From: Saccharomonospora amisosensis
GTDB lineage: Bacteria; Actinomycetota; Actinomycetes; Mycobacteriales; Pseudonocardiaceae
DNA: 64,000 bases
Direction: 5' to 3'
NCBI RefSeq assembly: GCF_011761185.1
Contig: NZ_JAAOYM010000001.1
Coordinates: 2,542,001-2,606,000 of the forward strand
Of the stretch, positions 55,825 to 64,000 are shown piece by piece (the stretch's first letter is position 1; each line of letters starts with the position of its first letter). Under the pieces are notes generated by a model. That model worked only from the letters and a program-made list of their open reading frames with translations. It was not told where the DNA came from and ran no database searches. Made by a program: the position numbers and the translations under genes.

Positions 55825-57447
55825 GTGTCCACGCATTGCTTTCCGTCCTCTCCCTCGGTTTCGCTGCGCGCTCGCGACCTCAGCTACGGCTACGGCGACC
55901 GGATCGTGTTCACCGGCGTCGATTTCACCGCTGGCGCGGGCCAGCGCGTCGGCCTGGTCGGCGAGAACGGCGCGGGCAAGACGACGCTGCTGCGGCTGCT
56001 GGCCCGGCGGCTGACACCAACGTCCGGCACGGTCGACGGCGGCGACGACATCGGGCTGCTCCACCAGGAGCTGCCACTGCCGCCGGGGGCGACGATCGCC
56101 GAGGTGATCGACGACGCGCTGGCACACTTCCGCACGGTCGCACGGCGGCTGGACTGCCTCGGCGAACGGCTGGCCGAACACCCCGACGACCAGGACGCGC
56201 TCTCCGAGTACGGGCGGGTGCTGGAGTGGGCGCAGGCCCACGAACTGTGGGACGCCGATCGCCGCGCCGCGCTGGTGTGCGCGGGCCTCGGCGTCGGACA
56301 CCTCGGCAGCGACCGCAAGCTGGGCACGCTGTCCGGTGGTGAGCGCTCCCGCCTTGCGCTCGCGGCGCTGCTGGTACGCAGGCCGAGGACGCTGTTGCTT
56401 GACGAGCCGACCAACCACCTCGACGACGGGGCGCTGGAGTTTCTCGAAAGCCACCTGGCCGCACTGACGGGCGCCGTGGTGCTCTCCTCGCACGACCGGG
56501 TCTTCCTCGACGCGGTCTGCACCCACATCGTGGACCTCGACCCCGCCCTCGGCGGCCCCACCCGCTATCGCGGCCGCTACAGCGACTACCTGCTGGCCAA
56601 GCGAGCCGAGCGGGCCCGCTGGGAGCAGCGGCACACCGAGGAACAGCGCGAGCTGCGGCGGTTGCGGCACACGGTGGCGGTCACCTCCCACGACATCAAC
56701 CACGACCGCCCGCCCCGCGACAACGCGAAGCTGGCCTACGACTACAAGACGGGACGGGTGCAGCGGCAGATCTCCCGCCGGGTACGCGACGCGCGGCGCA
56801 GGCTCGCCGAACTCGAACAGACCCAGGTGAGCAAGCCGCCACCGCCGCTGCGGTTCGCGGGCGCGCTGACCGCCGAGTCCGTGCCACCACTGCTGCTGTC
56901 GGCACGCGACCTCGAAGTGCCCGGCAGGCTGCGACTGGACGAACTGATCATCGACGGCACAACGCGGCTGCTCGTCACCGGCGGCAACGGCACGGGCAAA
57001 TCGACACTGCTCGCGGTGCTGGCTGGCAGGCTGCGGCCCGCGCGAGGTGACCTCTGGCGCACCGACGGCCTGCGCACCGCCCTGCTGGAGCAGGACGTCA
57101 CCTTCGCCGACCACACCCGCACCCCGCGCGAGCTCTACACCCGCAGCGCGGGCCCGGACGCGCCCGCGCTGCCGGAACTGGGGTTGCTGTCGCCGCGAGA
57201 CGTCGACCAGCCGCTGGGCAGGCTGTCCGTCGGGCAGCGGCGCAGGCTGGCGCTGGCACTGTTGCTCGCCGACCCGCCGCAGCTGCTGCTGCTCGACGAG
57301 CCGACCAACCACATCTCACCGGCGCTTGCCGAGGAACTGACCGAGGCGCTGGGCGGCGCACCCGGCGCGGTCGTGGTGGCCTCCCACGACCGCTGGCTGC
57401 GCCGTGGCTGGTCGGACCGAGAGCTTGCCGTGGAAGGGTCCGCGTGA
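55825..57447 (+). CDS. ABC-F family ATPase (ribosome protection type)
   Basis: The 540-residue soluble protein has two ABC domains and no membrane part. Domain 1: GENGAGKTT, LSGGERSRL, LLLDEPTNHLDD. Domain 2: GGNGTGKST, LSVGQRRRL (a variant of LSGGQ), LLLDEPTNHISP. Between them lies a charged linker of about 80 residues with basic coiled-coil helices, the arm that reaches into the ribosome in antibiotic-resistance members. Start GTG 55825; an in-frame GTG at 55789 is possible. WhiB7-like control is suggested by the promoter. Confidence 0.9.
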   Translation: MSTHCFPSSPSVSLRARDLSYGYGDRIVFTGVDFTAGAGQRVGLVGENGAGKTTLLRLLARRLTPTSGTVDGGDDIGLLHQELPLPPGATIAEVIDDALAHFRTVARRLDCLGERLAEHPDDQDALSEYGRVLEWAQAHELWDADRRAALVCAGLGVGHLGSDRKLGTLSGGERSRLALAALLVRRPRTLLLDEPTNHLDDGALEFLESHLAALTGAVVLSSHDRVFLDAVCTHIVDLDPALGGPTRYRGRYSDYLLAKRAERARWEQRHTEEQRELRRLRHTVAVTSHDINHDRPPRDNAKLAYDYKTGRVQRQISRRVRDARRRLAELEQTQVSKPPPPLRFAGALTAESVPPLLLSARDLEVPGRLRLDELIIDGTTRLLVTGGNGTGKSTLLAVLAGRLRPARGDLWRTDGLRTALLEQDVTFADHTRTPRELYTRSAGPDAPALPELGLLSPRDVDQPLGRLSVGQRRRLALALLLADPPQLLLLDEPTNHISPALAEELTEALGGAPGAVVVASHDRWLRRGWSDRELAVEGSA

Positions 57448-57526
57448 CGCCACCCGACGTGCTGGACGAGGTGTCGCGGAGCGATGGCCACCCGGCGCGG
57501 GCTCGCTCGGGCGAGGCGCAGCCGAG

Positions 57527-58765
57527 CTACAGCGTCACACCGAGCAGCGAGTCCACGGCGTTCCTGATCAGTGAGCCCGCGCCCGGATCGCCGCCGGCGC
57601 GGTCGAGCGCTTCCCGTGCCCACGCGTCCACGGCCGCCAGCGCCTTCGGCGTGTCCAGGTCGTCGGCGAGGTGGGCGCGCAGCCGCGCCACCGTGGCCTC
57701 CGCGTCGGGCCCCTTGGACAGCGACACCGCTTCCCGCCACCGCCGCAGCCGGGCCTGCGCCTGCTCAAGCAGGCCGTCGGTCCATTGCCTGTCACTGCGG
57801 TAGTGGCCGTCGAACAGCGCCAGCCGGATCGCCGAGGGCTCGACCCCGTCCGCGCGCAACCGCGACACGAGCACCAGGTTGCCCTTGGACTTCGACATCT
57901 TCTCGCCGTCCAACGCGATCATCCCGGCGTGCACGTAGTGTCGCGCGAACGGGTGCTCGTTCGACAGCGCCTCGGCGTGCGCGGCACTGTACTCGTGGTG
58001 CGGGAAAGCCAGGTCCGAGCCACCGCCCTGCACGTCGAAGCCGAAACCGAGCCGGTTCAGCGCGATCGCGCTGCACTCGATATGCCAGCCGGGCCTGCCG
58101 GGGCCGAGTTCGGATTCCCAGAAGGGCTCACCCGGGCGCGCCGCGCGCCACAGCAGCGCGTCGAGCGGGTCACGCTTGCCTGGCCGGTCGGGGTCCCCGC
58201 CGCGCTCACCGAAGAACGCGGCCATCATGGCGTCGTCGTAGTTGGACTGGTAGCCGAACCGGCCGGTGTAGGAGCGGTCGAAGTACACGTCCGGGTACCG
58301 TGGGTCGTCCACGCGGTAGGCCGCGCCCGACGCCAGCAGTTTGGCGATCGCCTCGACGATCTCCGGGATGCTCTCCACCGCTCCGATGAAGTCACGCGGC
58401 GGCAGTACCCGCAGCGCCTCCATGTCCTCGCGGAACAACGCCGTCTCCCGCATCCCGAGCACCACCCAGTCGTCGTGGTCCCGTTCGGCGCGCTCCAGCA
58501 GCGGGTCGTCGATGTCGGTGACGTTCTGTACGTAGTGCACCTCGTGCCCGGCGTCGAGCCACTGCCGGTGGATCAGGTCGAAGGCCAGGTAGGTGGCCGC
58601 GTGCCCCATGTGCGTGGCGTCGTAGGGAGTGATGCCACAGACGTACATCTTCGCCAGCCGCCCGGGCGAGGTCGGCCGGAGCTGGCCGGTCGCCGTGTCG
58701 AACAGCCGCAGCGGGCGCGGGGTACCGGGGACACGGGGCACGGCGATGGAGGACCAGGTCTGCAT
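57527..58765 (-). CDS. mshC: L-cysteine:1D-myo-inosityl glucosaminide ligase MshC
   Basis: MshC joins cysteine to GlcN-inositol in mycothiol synthesis. The 412-residue protein is a cysteinyl-tRNA-synthetase relative: HMGHA (52-56) replaces HIGH, C43 and the Cys in HIECSAIA help bind zinc, and [10 protein letters not shown] carries the KMSKS loop. The anticodon-binding end is shortened, as expected. The ATG follows TAGGGT (58772-58777) by 6 nt. Position matches Rv2130c. Mycothiol is the main thiol of actinobacteria and the usual trigger of SigR-type control. Confidence 0.96.
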   Translation of the reverse strand: MQTWSSIAVPRVPGTPRPLRLFDTATGQLRPTSPGRLAKMYVCGITPYDATHMGHAATYLAFDLIHRQWLDAGHEVHYVQNVTDIDDPLLERAERDHDDWVVLGMRETALFREDMEALRVLPPRDFIGAVESIPEIVEAIAKLLASGAAYRVDDPRYPDVYFDRSYTGRFGYQSNYDDAMMAAFFGERGGDPDRPGKRDPLDALLWRAARPGEPFWESELGPGRPGWHIECSAIALNRLGFGFDVQGGGSDLAFPHHEYSAAHAEALSNEHPFARHYVHAGMIALDGEKMSKSKGNLVLVSRLRADGVEPSAIRLALFDGHYRSDRQWTDGLLEQAQARLRRWREAVSLSKGPDAEATVARLRAHLADDLDTPKALAAVDAWAREALDRAGGDPGAGSLIRNAVDSLLGVTL

Positions 58766-59044
58766 GCCCCAACCCTATGTGGCCCTGCCGGGAACCTGGC
58801 CGCACCTTCCCGCCTGTTGGGAGTGTGCGGGTGGCCGATGTCACCGACCACCCACCCTGCTGCCCCCTGGCAGGTCGCGGCGGGTGAGCGCGCCGCGAAA
58901 CACGACAGATGACGTAGTGAGGATCGGCTCATGAGCGCATGGTCAGCGGGCCGATTCGGCTGCTTGTATGCATCGCATCGAAGGCGGGCATCGGCCTGGT
59001 GTGGTGCGCTGCCCGCGCTCTGGCGTCGAAAGGACTGCGGCACT

Positions 59045-60385
59045 ATGGCAGCCTCACAATCCGGCACCTCCCCGTCGAAACGGGGAATTTTCGCCGCCAG
59101 CTTCATAGGCACGTCGATCGAGTGGTACGACTACTACATCTTCGGCACCGCTGCGGCACTGGTGTTCGGCTCCCTGTTCTTCCCCGAGTTCTCGGCCACG
59201 GCGGGCACGCTGGCCGCGTTCAGCGCCTTCGCCGTCGGGTTCATCGCCCGGCCACTCGGCGCGGCCGTGATCGGACACTTCGGCGACCGCATCGGACGCA
59301 AGTCGATGCTGGTGCTCACCCTGCTGCTCACCGGTGGAACAACGTTCCTGATCGGTGTGCTGCCGACCTACGCGGCCATCGGGCTGGCAGCTCCCGTACT
59401 GCTGACCCTGCTGCGCGTGTTGCAGGGATTCGGAGTCGGCGGGGAGTGGGGAGGCGCCGTCCTCATCGCGACCGAACACGCCTCCCCGCGCCGCCGCGCC
59501 GTCTACGGCAGCTTCGCGCAGTTCGGCGTTCCGGTCGGGGTGTTGACGTCGAACCTGGCGTTCCTGTCGGTGTCGGGCATGTCCGACGAGGCGTTCCTCG
59601 ACTACGGCTGGCGCATCCCGTTCCTGTTCAGCATCGTGCTCGTGGTCGTCGGCATCCTCGTGCGAAGCAGGCTGCGCGACGCGCCGGAGTTCGAGAGGGC
59701 CAAGCAGCAGAAGGATCTGGCCAAGGTGCCGATCGCGGAGCTGTTCCGGCAGCAGCCACGCAACCTGGCGCTGGCGAGCCTCGCCTCCATCGCGCCGCCC
59801 GCCGTCGGCTACACGGTGATCGTCTACATGCTCACCTACGGCACCACCGTTGTCGGCTTCGACCGCACCACCCTGCTCACCTTGATCCTCACCTCAACGG
59901 CACTGTGGATCGCGACGATCGTGGTCGCAGCGCTGCTGGCCGACCGGTTCGGCGCCAAGCGGGTCTACACGCTGGGTGCGCTGACCGCCGTGCTGTGGCC
60001 GCTTCCGATGTTCGCTCTGGTCAACACGGGCGAGACGATGCTGGCACTGCTCGCCTTCGTCGTCGCCGCGATCGTCCAGGGAATCATGGCTGGCGCCCAG
60101 GGTGGGCTGTTCAGCGAGATCTTCCCGGTGCGGGTGCGCTACAGCGGCATCTCCATCGGCTACCAGATGGGCGGCATGCTTGGTGGCGCACTGACCCCGA
60201 TCGTGGCGACGGCGTTGTACGGCGCCTACAACTCCTCCACGCCCATCGCACTGTACGTCGCGGGAATGTCGCTGCTGAGCTTCCTTGCGGTGCTCGGCAT
60301 CCGCACCGGTGACCACACCGACACGGCCGATTCCTCGCGGCCTGCTACCGCCGGAGCGGCGCAGCGAGCCGAACTGACCGACTGA
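59045..60385 (+). CDS. MFS transporter, metabolite:H+ symporter (MHS) family
   Basis: The 446-residue protein has 12 membrane segments and MHS signatures: ASFIGTSIEWYDYYIFGTAA, GDRIGRKSMLVLTLLLTGG, RVLQGFGVGGEWGGAVLIATE. Relatives import proline/betaine, shikimate, citrate or alpha-ketoglutarate; the substrate here is open. AAAGGA precedes the ATG at 59045; 38 upstream in-frame residues are excluded on this basis. It ends at a strong hairpin. Confidence 0.9.
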   Translation: MAASQSGTSPSKRGIFAASFIGTSIEWYDYYIFGTAAALVFGSLFFPEFSATAGTLAAFSAFAVGFIARPLGAAVIGHFGDRIGRKSMLVLTLLLTGGTTFLIGVLPTYAAIGLAAPVLLTLLRVLQGFGVGGEWGGAVLIATEHASPRRRAVYGSFAQFGVPVGVLTSNLAFLSVSGMSDEAFLDYGWRIPFLFSIVLVVVGILVRSRLRDAPEFERAKQQKDLAKVPIAELFRQQPRNLALASLASIAPPAVGYTVIVYMLTYGTTVVGFDRTTLLTLILTSTALWIATIVVAALLADRFGAKRVYTLGALTAVLWPLPMFALVNTGETMLALLAFVVAAIVQGIMAGAQGGLFSEIFPVRVRYSGISIGYQMGGMLGGALTPIVATALYGAYNSSTPIALYVAGMSLLSFLAVLGIRTGDHTDTADSSRPATAGAAQRAELTD

Positions 60386-60391
60386 CACGCT

Positions 60392-60426
60392 CCCTGCCCG
60401 CCGCGGCTCGGCCGGGGCGGGCAGGG
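60392..60426. terminator. Terminator after the MHS transporter gene
   Basis: An 11-bp stem, CCCTGCCCGCC (60392-60402) with GGCGGGCAGGG (60416-60426), lies between two convergent genes. Confidence 0.75.
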
Positions 60427-60453
60427 CTGCGGCGGTGCCGGCGTCGGTGCCGG

Positions 60454-62409
60454 TCAGCGTGTCCGGCGGCGCAGGTAGTCGCCCACCACCGCCGCGCCGA
60501 GCCCTTCGGTGTCCGGAGCGAGCACGCGCCCGCCGCTTCGGCGGGCGAGCAGATCGACGAACGCGGCGAGCCGCGGATCGTCACCGAGCCGGAACACGGT
60601 GAGCGCGACACCCAGCTTCGCGAGGCGATCCACTTCGGACAGGGTCTTGCGCAGTGTGCGTGGGCTCGGCGGGTAGTCGAACTCGGCTTCGCCGTCGGGT
60701 TCGAGGTGCGCCGTGGGTTCGCCGTCGGTGACCAGCAACACCACCGGCTGCGCGTCCGGGTGCCTGCGCAGGTGACGTCCGGCGAGCAGCAGGGCGTGAT
60801 GCGCGTTGGTGCCCTGCTCCCACGTGCCCTCCATACCCACGAGGTCGGGTAGTTCCACCTCGGCCGCGTACCTGCCGAAGGTGATGAGCCGCAGCGCGTC
60901 GTCGCGAAACCTCGTGGAGATCAGCTGGTGCAGGGCCAGTGCCGTGCGTTTCATCGGCAGCCACCTGCCCTCGGCCACCATCGACCACGAGGTGTCCACG
61001 CACAGCGCCACGGCAGCCCGCGAGCGGTGTTCGGTCTCGGCGACCTCCACATCCGACACGTCGAGCCGGACTCGGCCACCACCGCCCGCCGCCGTCCGCA
61101 GCACCGCGTTGCGCACCGTGCGCGAAACCGCCCACGGCTCGGTGTCGCCGAACTCCCACTGCCTGGTGGAACCGCTGGGTTCTCCTGCCGCACCCGCCGA
61201 GGAGGTGTCGCGCTGCCCGGTACGCCCACGCAGTGAGCGCACCACGTCGGCGAGCGCGGTCTCCCCCAATCGCCGCAACGCCTTCGGCGACAACCGCAGC
61301 GAACCGTCCGGTGCCCGCTGCAACAACCCTTCGCCGCGAAGCTGCTGCTGGAGTTCGGACAGTCGTGCGGCGTCGACCCTCGCGTCCTCACCGAGCTGGC
61401 GCTCCAGGGCGTCGAGGTCGATGTCCTCCAGTCGCGCCCCCGGATAACCCTGCGAAAGCTGCTCGGCGAGCGCGTCCAGTTCGGCAAGCTCGGTCATCGC
61501 CCGTACACCGTCGGCGAGTCCGAGCGGGTCGTCGCCTCGCAATCGCGCCGACGAGGTCCAGTCCTGATCCGGGCGCAGGCCACGCAACTGGGAGTCCAGT
61601 TGGGACAGCTGCTGGGCGATGCGGGGATCGCCGAACGCCTGCTGCGACAGCTGCGCCAGCTCCTGCCGCTGCTCAGGGGTCATCGAGTTCAGCATCCGGG
61701 CGGCCGCGGCGGAGCGGGCGGCCAGCGCGTCGATCAACTCGTCGATGTCGCGGGGATTCTCCGGGAAGAACTCACCGTGCCTGCGCATGAACTCGGCGAA
61801 CCGCTCGTCGATGTCGCCGTAGCCGCGCGCGTGCGCTGCGAGCAGCGCGTTGAGGTCGGCAAGCATCTGGTTGACCCGCTCGACGTCCTGCGGCGTCGTG
61901 GAACGCAGCGCTTCCTTCATCCCTTCGAAGCGCGACTCCAGCAGTTGTTGGCCCAGCAGTTCGCGGATGCGCTCGTAGTTCTGCCTGCCGGTCTGCGACA
62001 TCCAGTCGTAATCCGCTAGCTCGCGCACCGCTGCCGCGGTCCCCGGTGGCAGGGCGTCGAGTCGCGCCTCGCGAAAGCGGGCGTCGTCGCCAGGATCGGG
62101 GAACAACGCCTTGCGTTCGGCCCGCAGCGCGTCGTCGAGCAACCGCTGGACCTCGCCCAGTGTGCCGTCGAGCCGGTGCCTGCGCTGCAACTCGGAGCGC
62201 CGCTGCCACACCCGGCGGGTCAGCTCGTCGAGTCCCGTGGTGTCGCGGGTTCCCCTGCGCAGCAGCTCCTGCAGCGCGGAGCGGGGCGAGGACCCCGCCA
62301 GCACGTCCTCGCCGATCGCGTCCATGGCCTCGCGCAGATCGATCGGCGGCGCCAGCGGGTCGGGACCGTCGTGGTACGGGCCGTAGGAGTACGCCTCCGG
62401 CAATGTCAT
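60454..62409 (-). CDS. VWA-domain protein (CoxE-like) partnered with a MoxR ATPase
   Basis: The 651-residue protein has a long helical N-terminal region (about 1-440) and a C-terminal von Willebrand A domain with a MIDAS motif DTSWS (from D472), then TDGEP for the second metal contact. Together with the upstream ATPase it resembles the magnesium-chelatase D/I and MoxR-VWA pairs that insert metals or remodel proteins. The ATG overlaps the ATPase stop (ATGA, 62406-62409). Target unknown. Confidence 0.88.
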   Translation of the reverse strand: MTLPEAYSYGPYHDGPDPLAPPIDLREAMDAIGEDVLAGSSPRSALQELLRRGTRDTTGLDELTRRVWQRRSELQRRHRLDGTLGEVQRLLDDALRAERKALFPDPGDDARFREARLDALPPGTAAAVRELADYDWMSQTGRQNYERIRELLGQQLLESRFEGMKEALRSTTPQDVERVNQMLADLNALLAAHARGYGDIDERFAEFMRRHGEFFPENPRDIDELIDALAARSAAAARMLNSMTPEQRQELAQLSQQAFGDPRIAQQLSQLDSQLRGLRPDQDWTSSARLRGDDPLGLADGVRAMTELAELDALAEQLSQGYPGARLEDIDLDALERQLGEDARVDAARLSELQQQLRGEGLLQRAPDGSLRLSPKALRRLGETALADVVRSLRGRTGQRDTSSAGAAGEPSGSTRQWEFGDTEPWAVSRTVRNAVLRTAAGGGGRVRLDVSDVEVAETEHRSRAAVALCVDTSWSMVAEGRWLPMKRTALALHQLISTRFRDDALRLITFGRYAAEVELPDLVGMEGTWEQGTNAHHALLLAGRHLRRHPDAQPVVLLVTDGEPTAHLEPDGEAEFDYPPSPRTLRKTLSEVDRLAKLGVALTVFRLGDDPRLAAFVDLLARRSGGRVLAPDTEGLGAAVVGDYLRRRTR

Positions 62410-63815
62410 GGCCCGTACACCGTGGTGGTGTCGTCGGCGTCCTTGGCCAGCTTGCGTGTCAGGTACAGCGATTCAAGGGCCAACTCCACCGCCGCGGCTA
62501 TCCGCCCTGGCGGTTCGTCCGCCGACACCCCGGCGCGCTGTGCCACCTCGTGCAGCACCGGCAGTTCCGGCAGCGCGGCGAGCACGTCCTTGCCCGGTAC
62601 CCGCTCACCCGTCGCGACCAGGTGCCCGTCTGCGACGGCATCGGCAAGCGGGCGCAGGTCGAGACCGGCGAAACGGTCCCGCGCGGTCTCCGCGATCGCA
62701 CGGCGCAGCAGATGCACCAGGTGTTCGGTCTCCCTGCCCTCCTCGCCGGGCTCGAACTCCACCTTGCCGCGCAACACGGCGGGAACCGCGTCCAGGTCCA
62801 CAGGCCGCGCAACGGCCGGAGTCTCACCGGTCAGCGCGGAGCGGCGCAGCGCGGCCGCGGCCACGGTCTCGGCCGCGGCCACGGCGAACCTGGCCGAAAC
62901 ACCGGAACGCTGGTCGACGACGTTGGACTCCCGCAGGTTGCGCACGAACCGGGCCAGCACCTCCAGCAGCGGCTCGCCGACCTCGGCGACCAGGTCGGCC
63001 TCCTGCCGAACGACGCCCACCTCGGCCGCCACGTCCAGCGGGTAGTGGGTGCGGATCTCGGCGCCGAAGCGGTCCTTCAGCGGCGTGATGATGCGGCCGC
63101 GGTTGGTGTAGTCCTCCGGGTTGGCCGTGGCGACGAGCAGCACGTCCAGCGGCAGCCGCAGCGTGTAGCCGCGAACCTGGATGTCGCGCTCCTCCATCAC
63201 GTTCAGCAACGCGACCTGGATGCGCTCGGCGAGGTCGGGCAGTTCGTTGACGGCCACGATGCCACGGTGCGCCCTGGGCACGATCCCGAAGTGGATGGTT
63301 TCGGGATCACCGAGGCTGCGCCCTTCCGCCACCTTCACCGGGTCTACGTCGCCGATCAGGTCGCCCACCGAGGTGTCAGGTGTGGCCAGCTTCTCGGTGT
63401 AGCGCTGGCTGCGGTGCAGCCACGTCACGGGCGCGGAGTCACCGAGCTCGGCGACTCTGCGCCGGGAGGCGGGGGTGATCGGGTCGAGCGGGTGTTCGGC
63501 GAGCTCGGAACCCTCCAGCACGGGTGTCCACTCGTCCAGCAGCCCCACCAGCGTGCGCAGCAGCCGCGTCTTGCCCTGGCCTCGCTCGCCGAGCAGCACG
63601 ACGTCGTGGCCCGCGAGCAGCGCTCTTTCGAACTGCGGCAGCACTGTGCGGGAGAAGCCGACGATCCCCGGCCACGGCTGGCCTCCCGCCCGCAATGTGG
63701 CGAGCAGGTTGTCGTGCAACTCGGTCTTGACGCTGCGCGGGACGTAACCGGCGGCGCGCAGTTCGCCGAGGGTGCGGGGTAGTGCTTCGGGTGGTGGGAG
63801 TGAGGAGGCGGTCAC
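62406..63815 (-). CDS. MoxR/magnesium-chelatase-like AAA+ ATPase
   Basis: The 469-residue ATPase has Walker A GERGQGKT (76-83), Walker B-like GIVAVNELPDL, and the sensor ATANPEDYTNRGRIITPLKDRFG typical of ChlI/MoxR proteins. It acts with the downstream VWA protein. The GTG start follows TAGCGT (63823-63828) by 7 nt, so a leaderless mRNA is likely. It is divergent from the partial gene at the right edge. Confidence 0.9.
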   Translation of the reverse strand: MTASSLPPPEALPRTLGELRAAGYVPRSVKTELHDNLLATLRAGGQPWPGIVGFSRTVLPQFERALLAGHDVVLLGERGQGKTRLLRTLVGLLDEWTPVLEGSELAEHPLDPITPASRRRVAELGDSAPVTWLHRSQRYTEKLATPDTSVGDLIGDVDPVKVAEGRSLGDPETIHFGIVPRAHRGIVAVNELPDLAERIQVALLNVMEERDIQVRGYTLRLPLDVLLVATANPEDYTNRGRIITPLKDRFGAEIRTHYPLDVAAEVGVVRQEADLVAEVGEPLLEVLARFVRNLRESNVVDQRSGVSARFAVAAAETVAAAALRRSALTGETPAVARPVDLDAVPAVLRGKVEFEPGEEGRETEHLVHLLRRAIAETARDRFAGLDLRPLADAVADGHLVATGERVPGKDVLAALPELPVLHEVAQRAGVSADEPPGRIAAAVELALESLYLTRKLAKDADDTTTVYGP

Positions 63816-63882
63816 TCCTATGACGCTACTTGCGGTTTCGCCGTGCGTCGACGTGGAGCGGCTCCAGGTACGCTCGATTCCT

Positions 63883-64000
63883 GTGTGTTGTCCCAGCGCG
63901 ACCCTTGCCGTCTGGTCCTCGGCGTGGCTGCATGGTGCGGCCGCGTCCGACGACGCGCTCGATGCCCTGCTGACCTGGGGCGAGGCCCACGAGGTGGTCG
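63883..64000 (+). CDS. Hypothetical protein, N-terminal part
   Basis: The first 39 residues, beginning MCCPSATLAVWSSAWLHGA and continuing with DDALDALLTWGEAHEVV, are in view; the gene leaves the window. The GTG at 63883 follows TACGCT (63869-63874) by 8 nt. The composition looks like a true coding start, but no family can be named. Confidence 0.6.
   Translation, partial: MCCPSATLAVWSSAWLHGAAASDDALDALLTWGEAHEVV

Overview
The window is GC-rich, densely coded chromosomal DNA from an actinomycete. It holds the complete Pup-proteasome set (pup, dop, prcB, prcA, pafA, pafB, pafC, mpa), the RNA polymerase-binding protein RbpA, the mycothiol enzyme MshC, a polyprenol-phosphate mannosyltransferase beside an apolipoprotein N-acyltransferase, and frequent GTG starts. 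Gene content and order follow the rbpA - helY - tat - paf - prc - mpa - trmI - hisG/hisE - PAC2 - mshC backbone known from Mycobacterium tuberculosis (about Rv2050 to Rv2130c). The spacing and extra genes fit a Pseudonocardiaceae-type genome (Amycolatopsis/Saccharomonospora-like). That family placement is inference. I see no insertion sequence, CRISPR array, rRNA or tRNA gene.

Layout. 1-5.5 kb is accessory: a partial PrmC-like methyltransferase, a second methionine aminopeptidase behind a double inverted-repeat operator, a P-loop kinase-like protein, a CGNR regulator divergent from an MFS pump with twin operators between them, a zinc-finger protein and a GDPD. 5.5-20 kb carries a UMF1 transporter, rbpA with a SigR-type promoter, an amidohydrolase-lnt-ppm1 operon, a lysine 2,3-aminomutase-like radical SAM enzyme, an SGNH hydrolase, a toxin-antitoxin pair, an Lrp/AsnC regulator, an M24 peptidase and a LemA/M48 protease pair. 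20-26.5 kb has a 5'-3' exonuclease, an Eis-like acetyltransferase bracketed by two DUF4333 proteins, and helY. 26.6-38 kb is a lipid kinase, tatC, tatA, pafC, pafB, pafA, a PAP2-DAGK fusion, then prcA-prcB-pup-dop. 38-41.5 kb is a second accessory patch (lipoprotein, aldo-keto reductase, epoxide hydrolase and a small regulator) with a shared 18-bp palindrome at two sites. 41.6-64 kb returns to core genes: mpa, trmI, a site-2 protease, a RecB-type nuclease, a thioesterase, an orphan ParA, hisG/hisE, a methyltransferase, a HAD hydrolase, PAC2, transporters, an ABC-F ATPase, mshC and a MoxR/VWA pair.

How the genes work together. Dop and PafA prepare Pup and attach it to substrates, Mpa unfolds them, and PrcA/PrcB degrade them. 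PafB and PafC are WYL regulators known to activate the mycobacterial DNA-damage response. TatA/TatC export folded proteins. Lnt and Ppm1 mature lipoproteins and supply the mannosyl donor.

Regulation. At least seventeen start codons lie 6-8 nt after a TANNNT -10 hexamer, which suggests pervasive leaderless transcription and settles several start choices. The most interesting items for follow-up are the paired palindromes near 39.8 and 41.5 kb, the twin 26-bp dyads at 2.9 kb, an apparent CTG start of a transporter overlapping the PAC2 stop, and WhiB7-like promoter architecture in front of both the ABC-F and the Eis-like gene.
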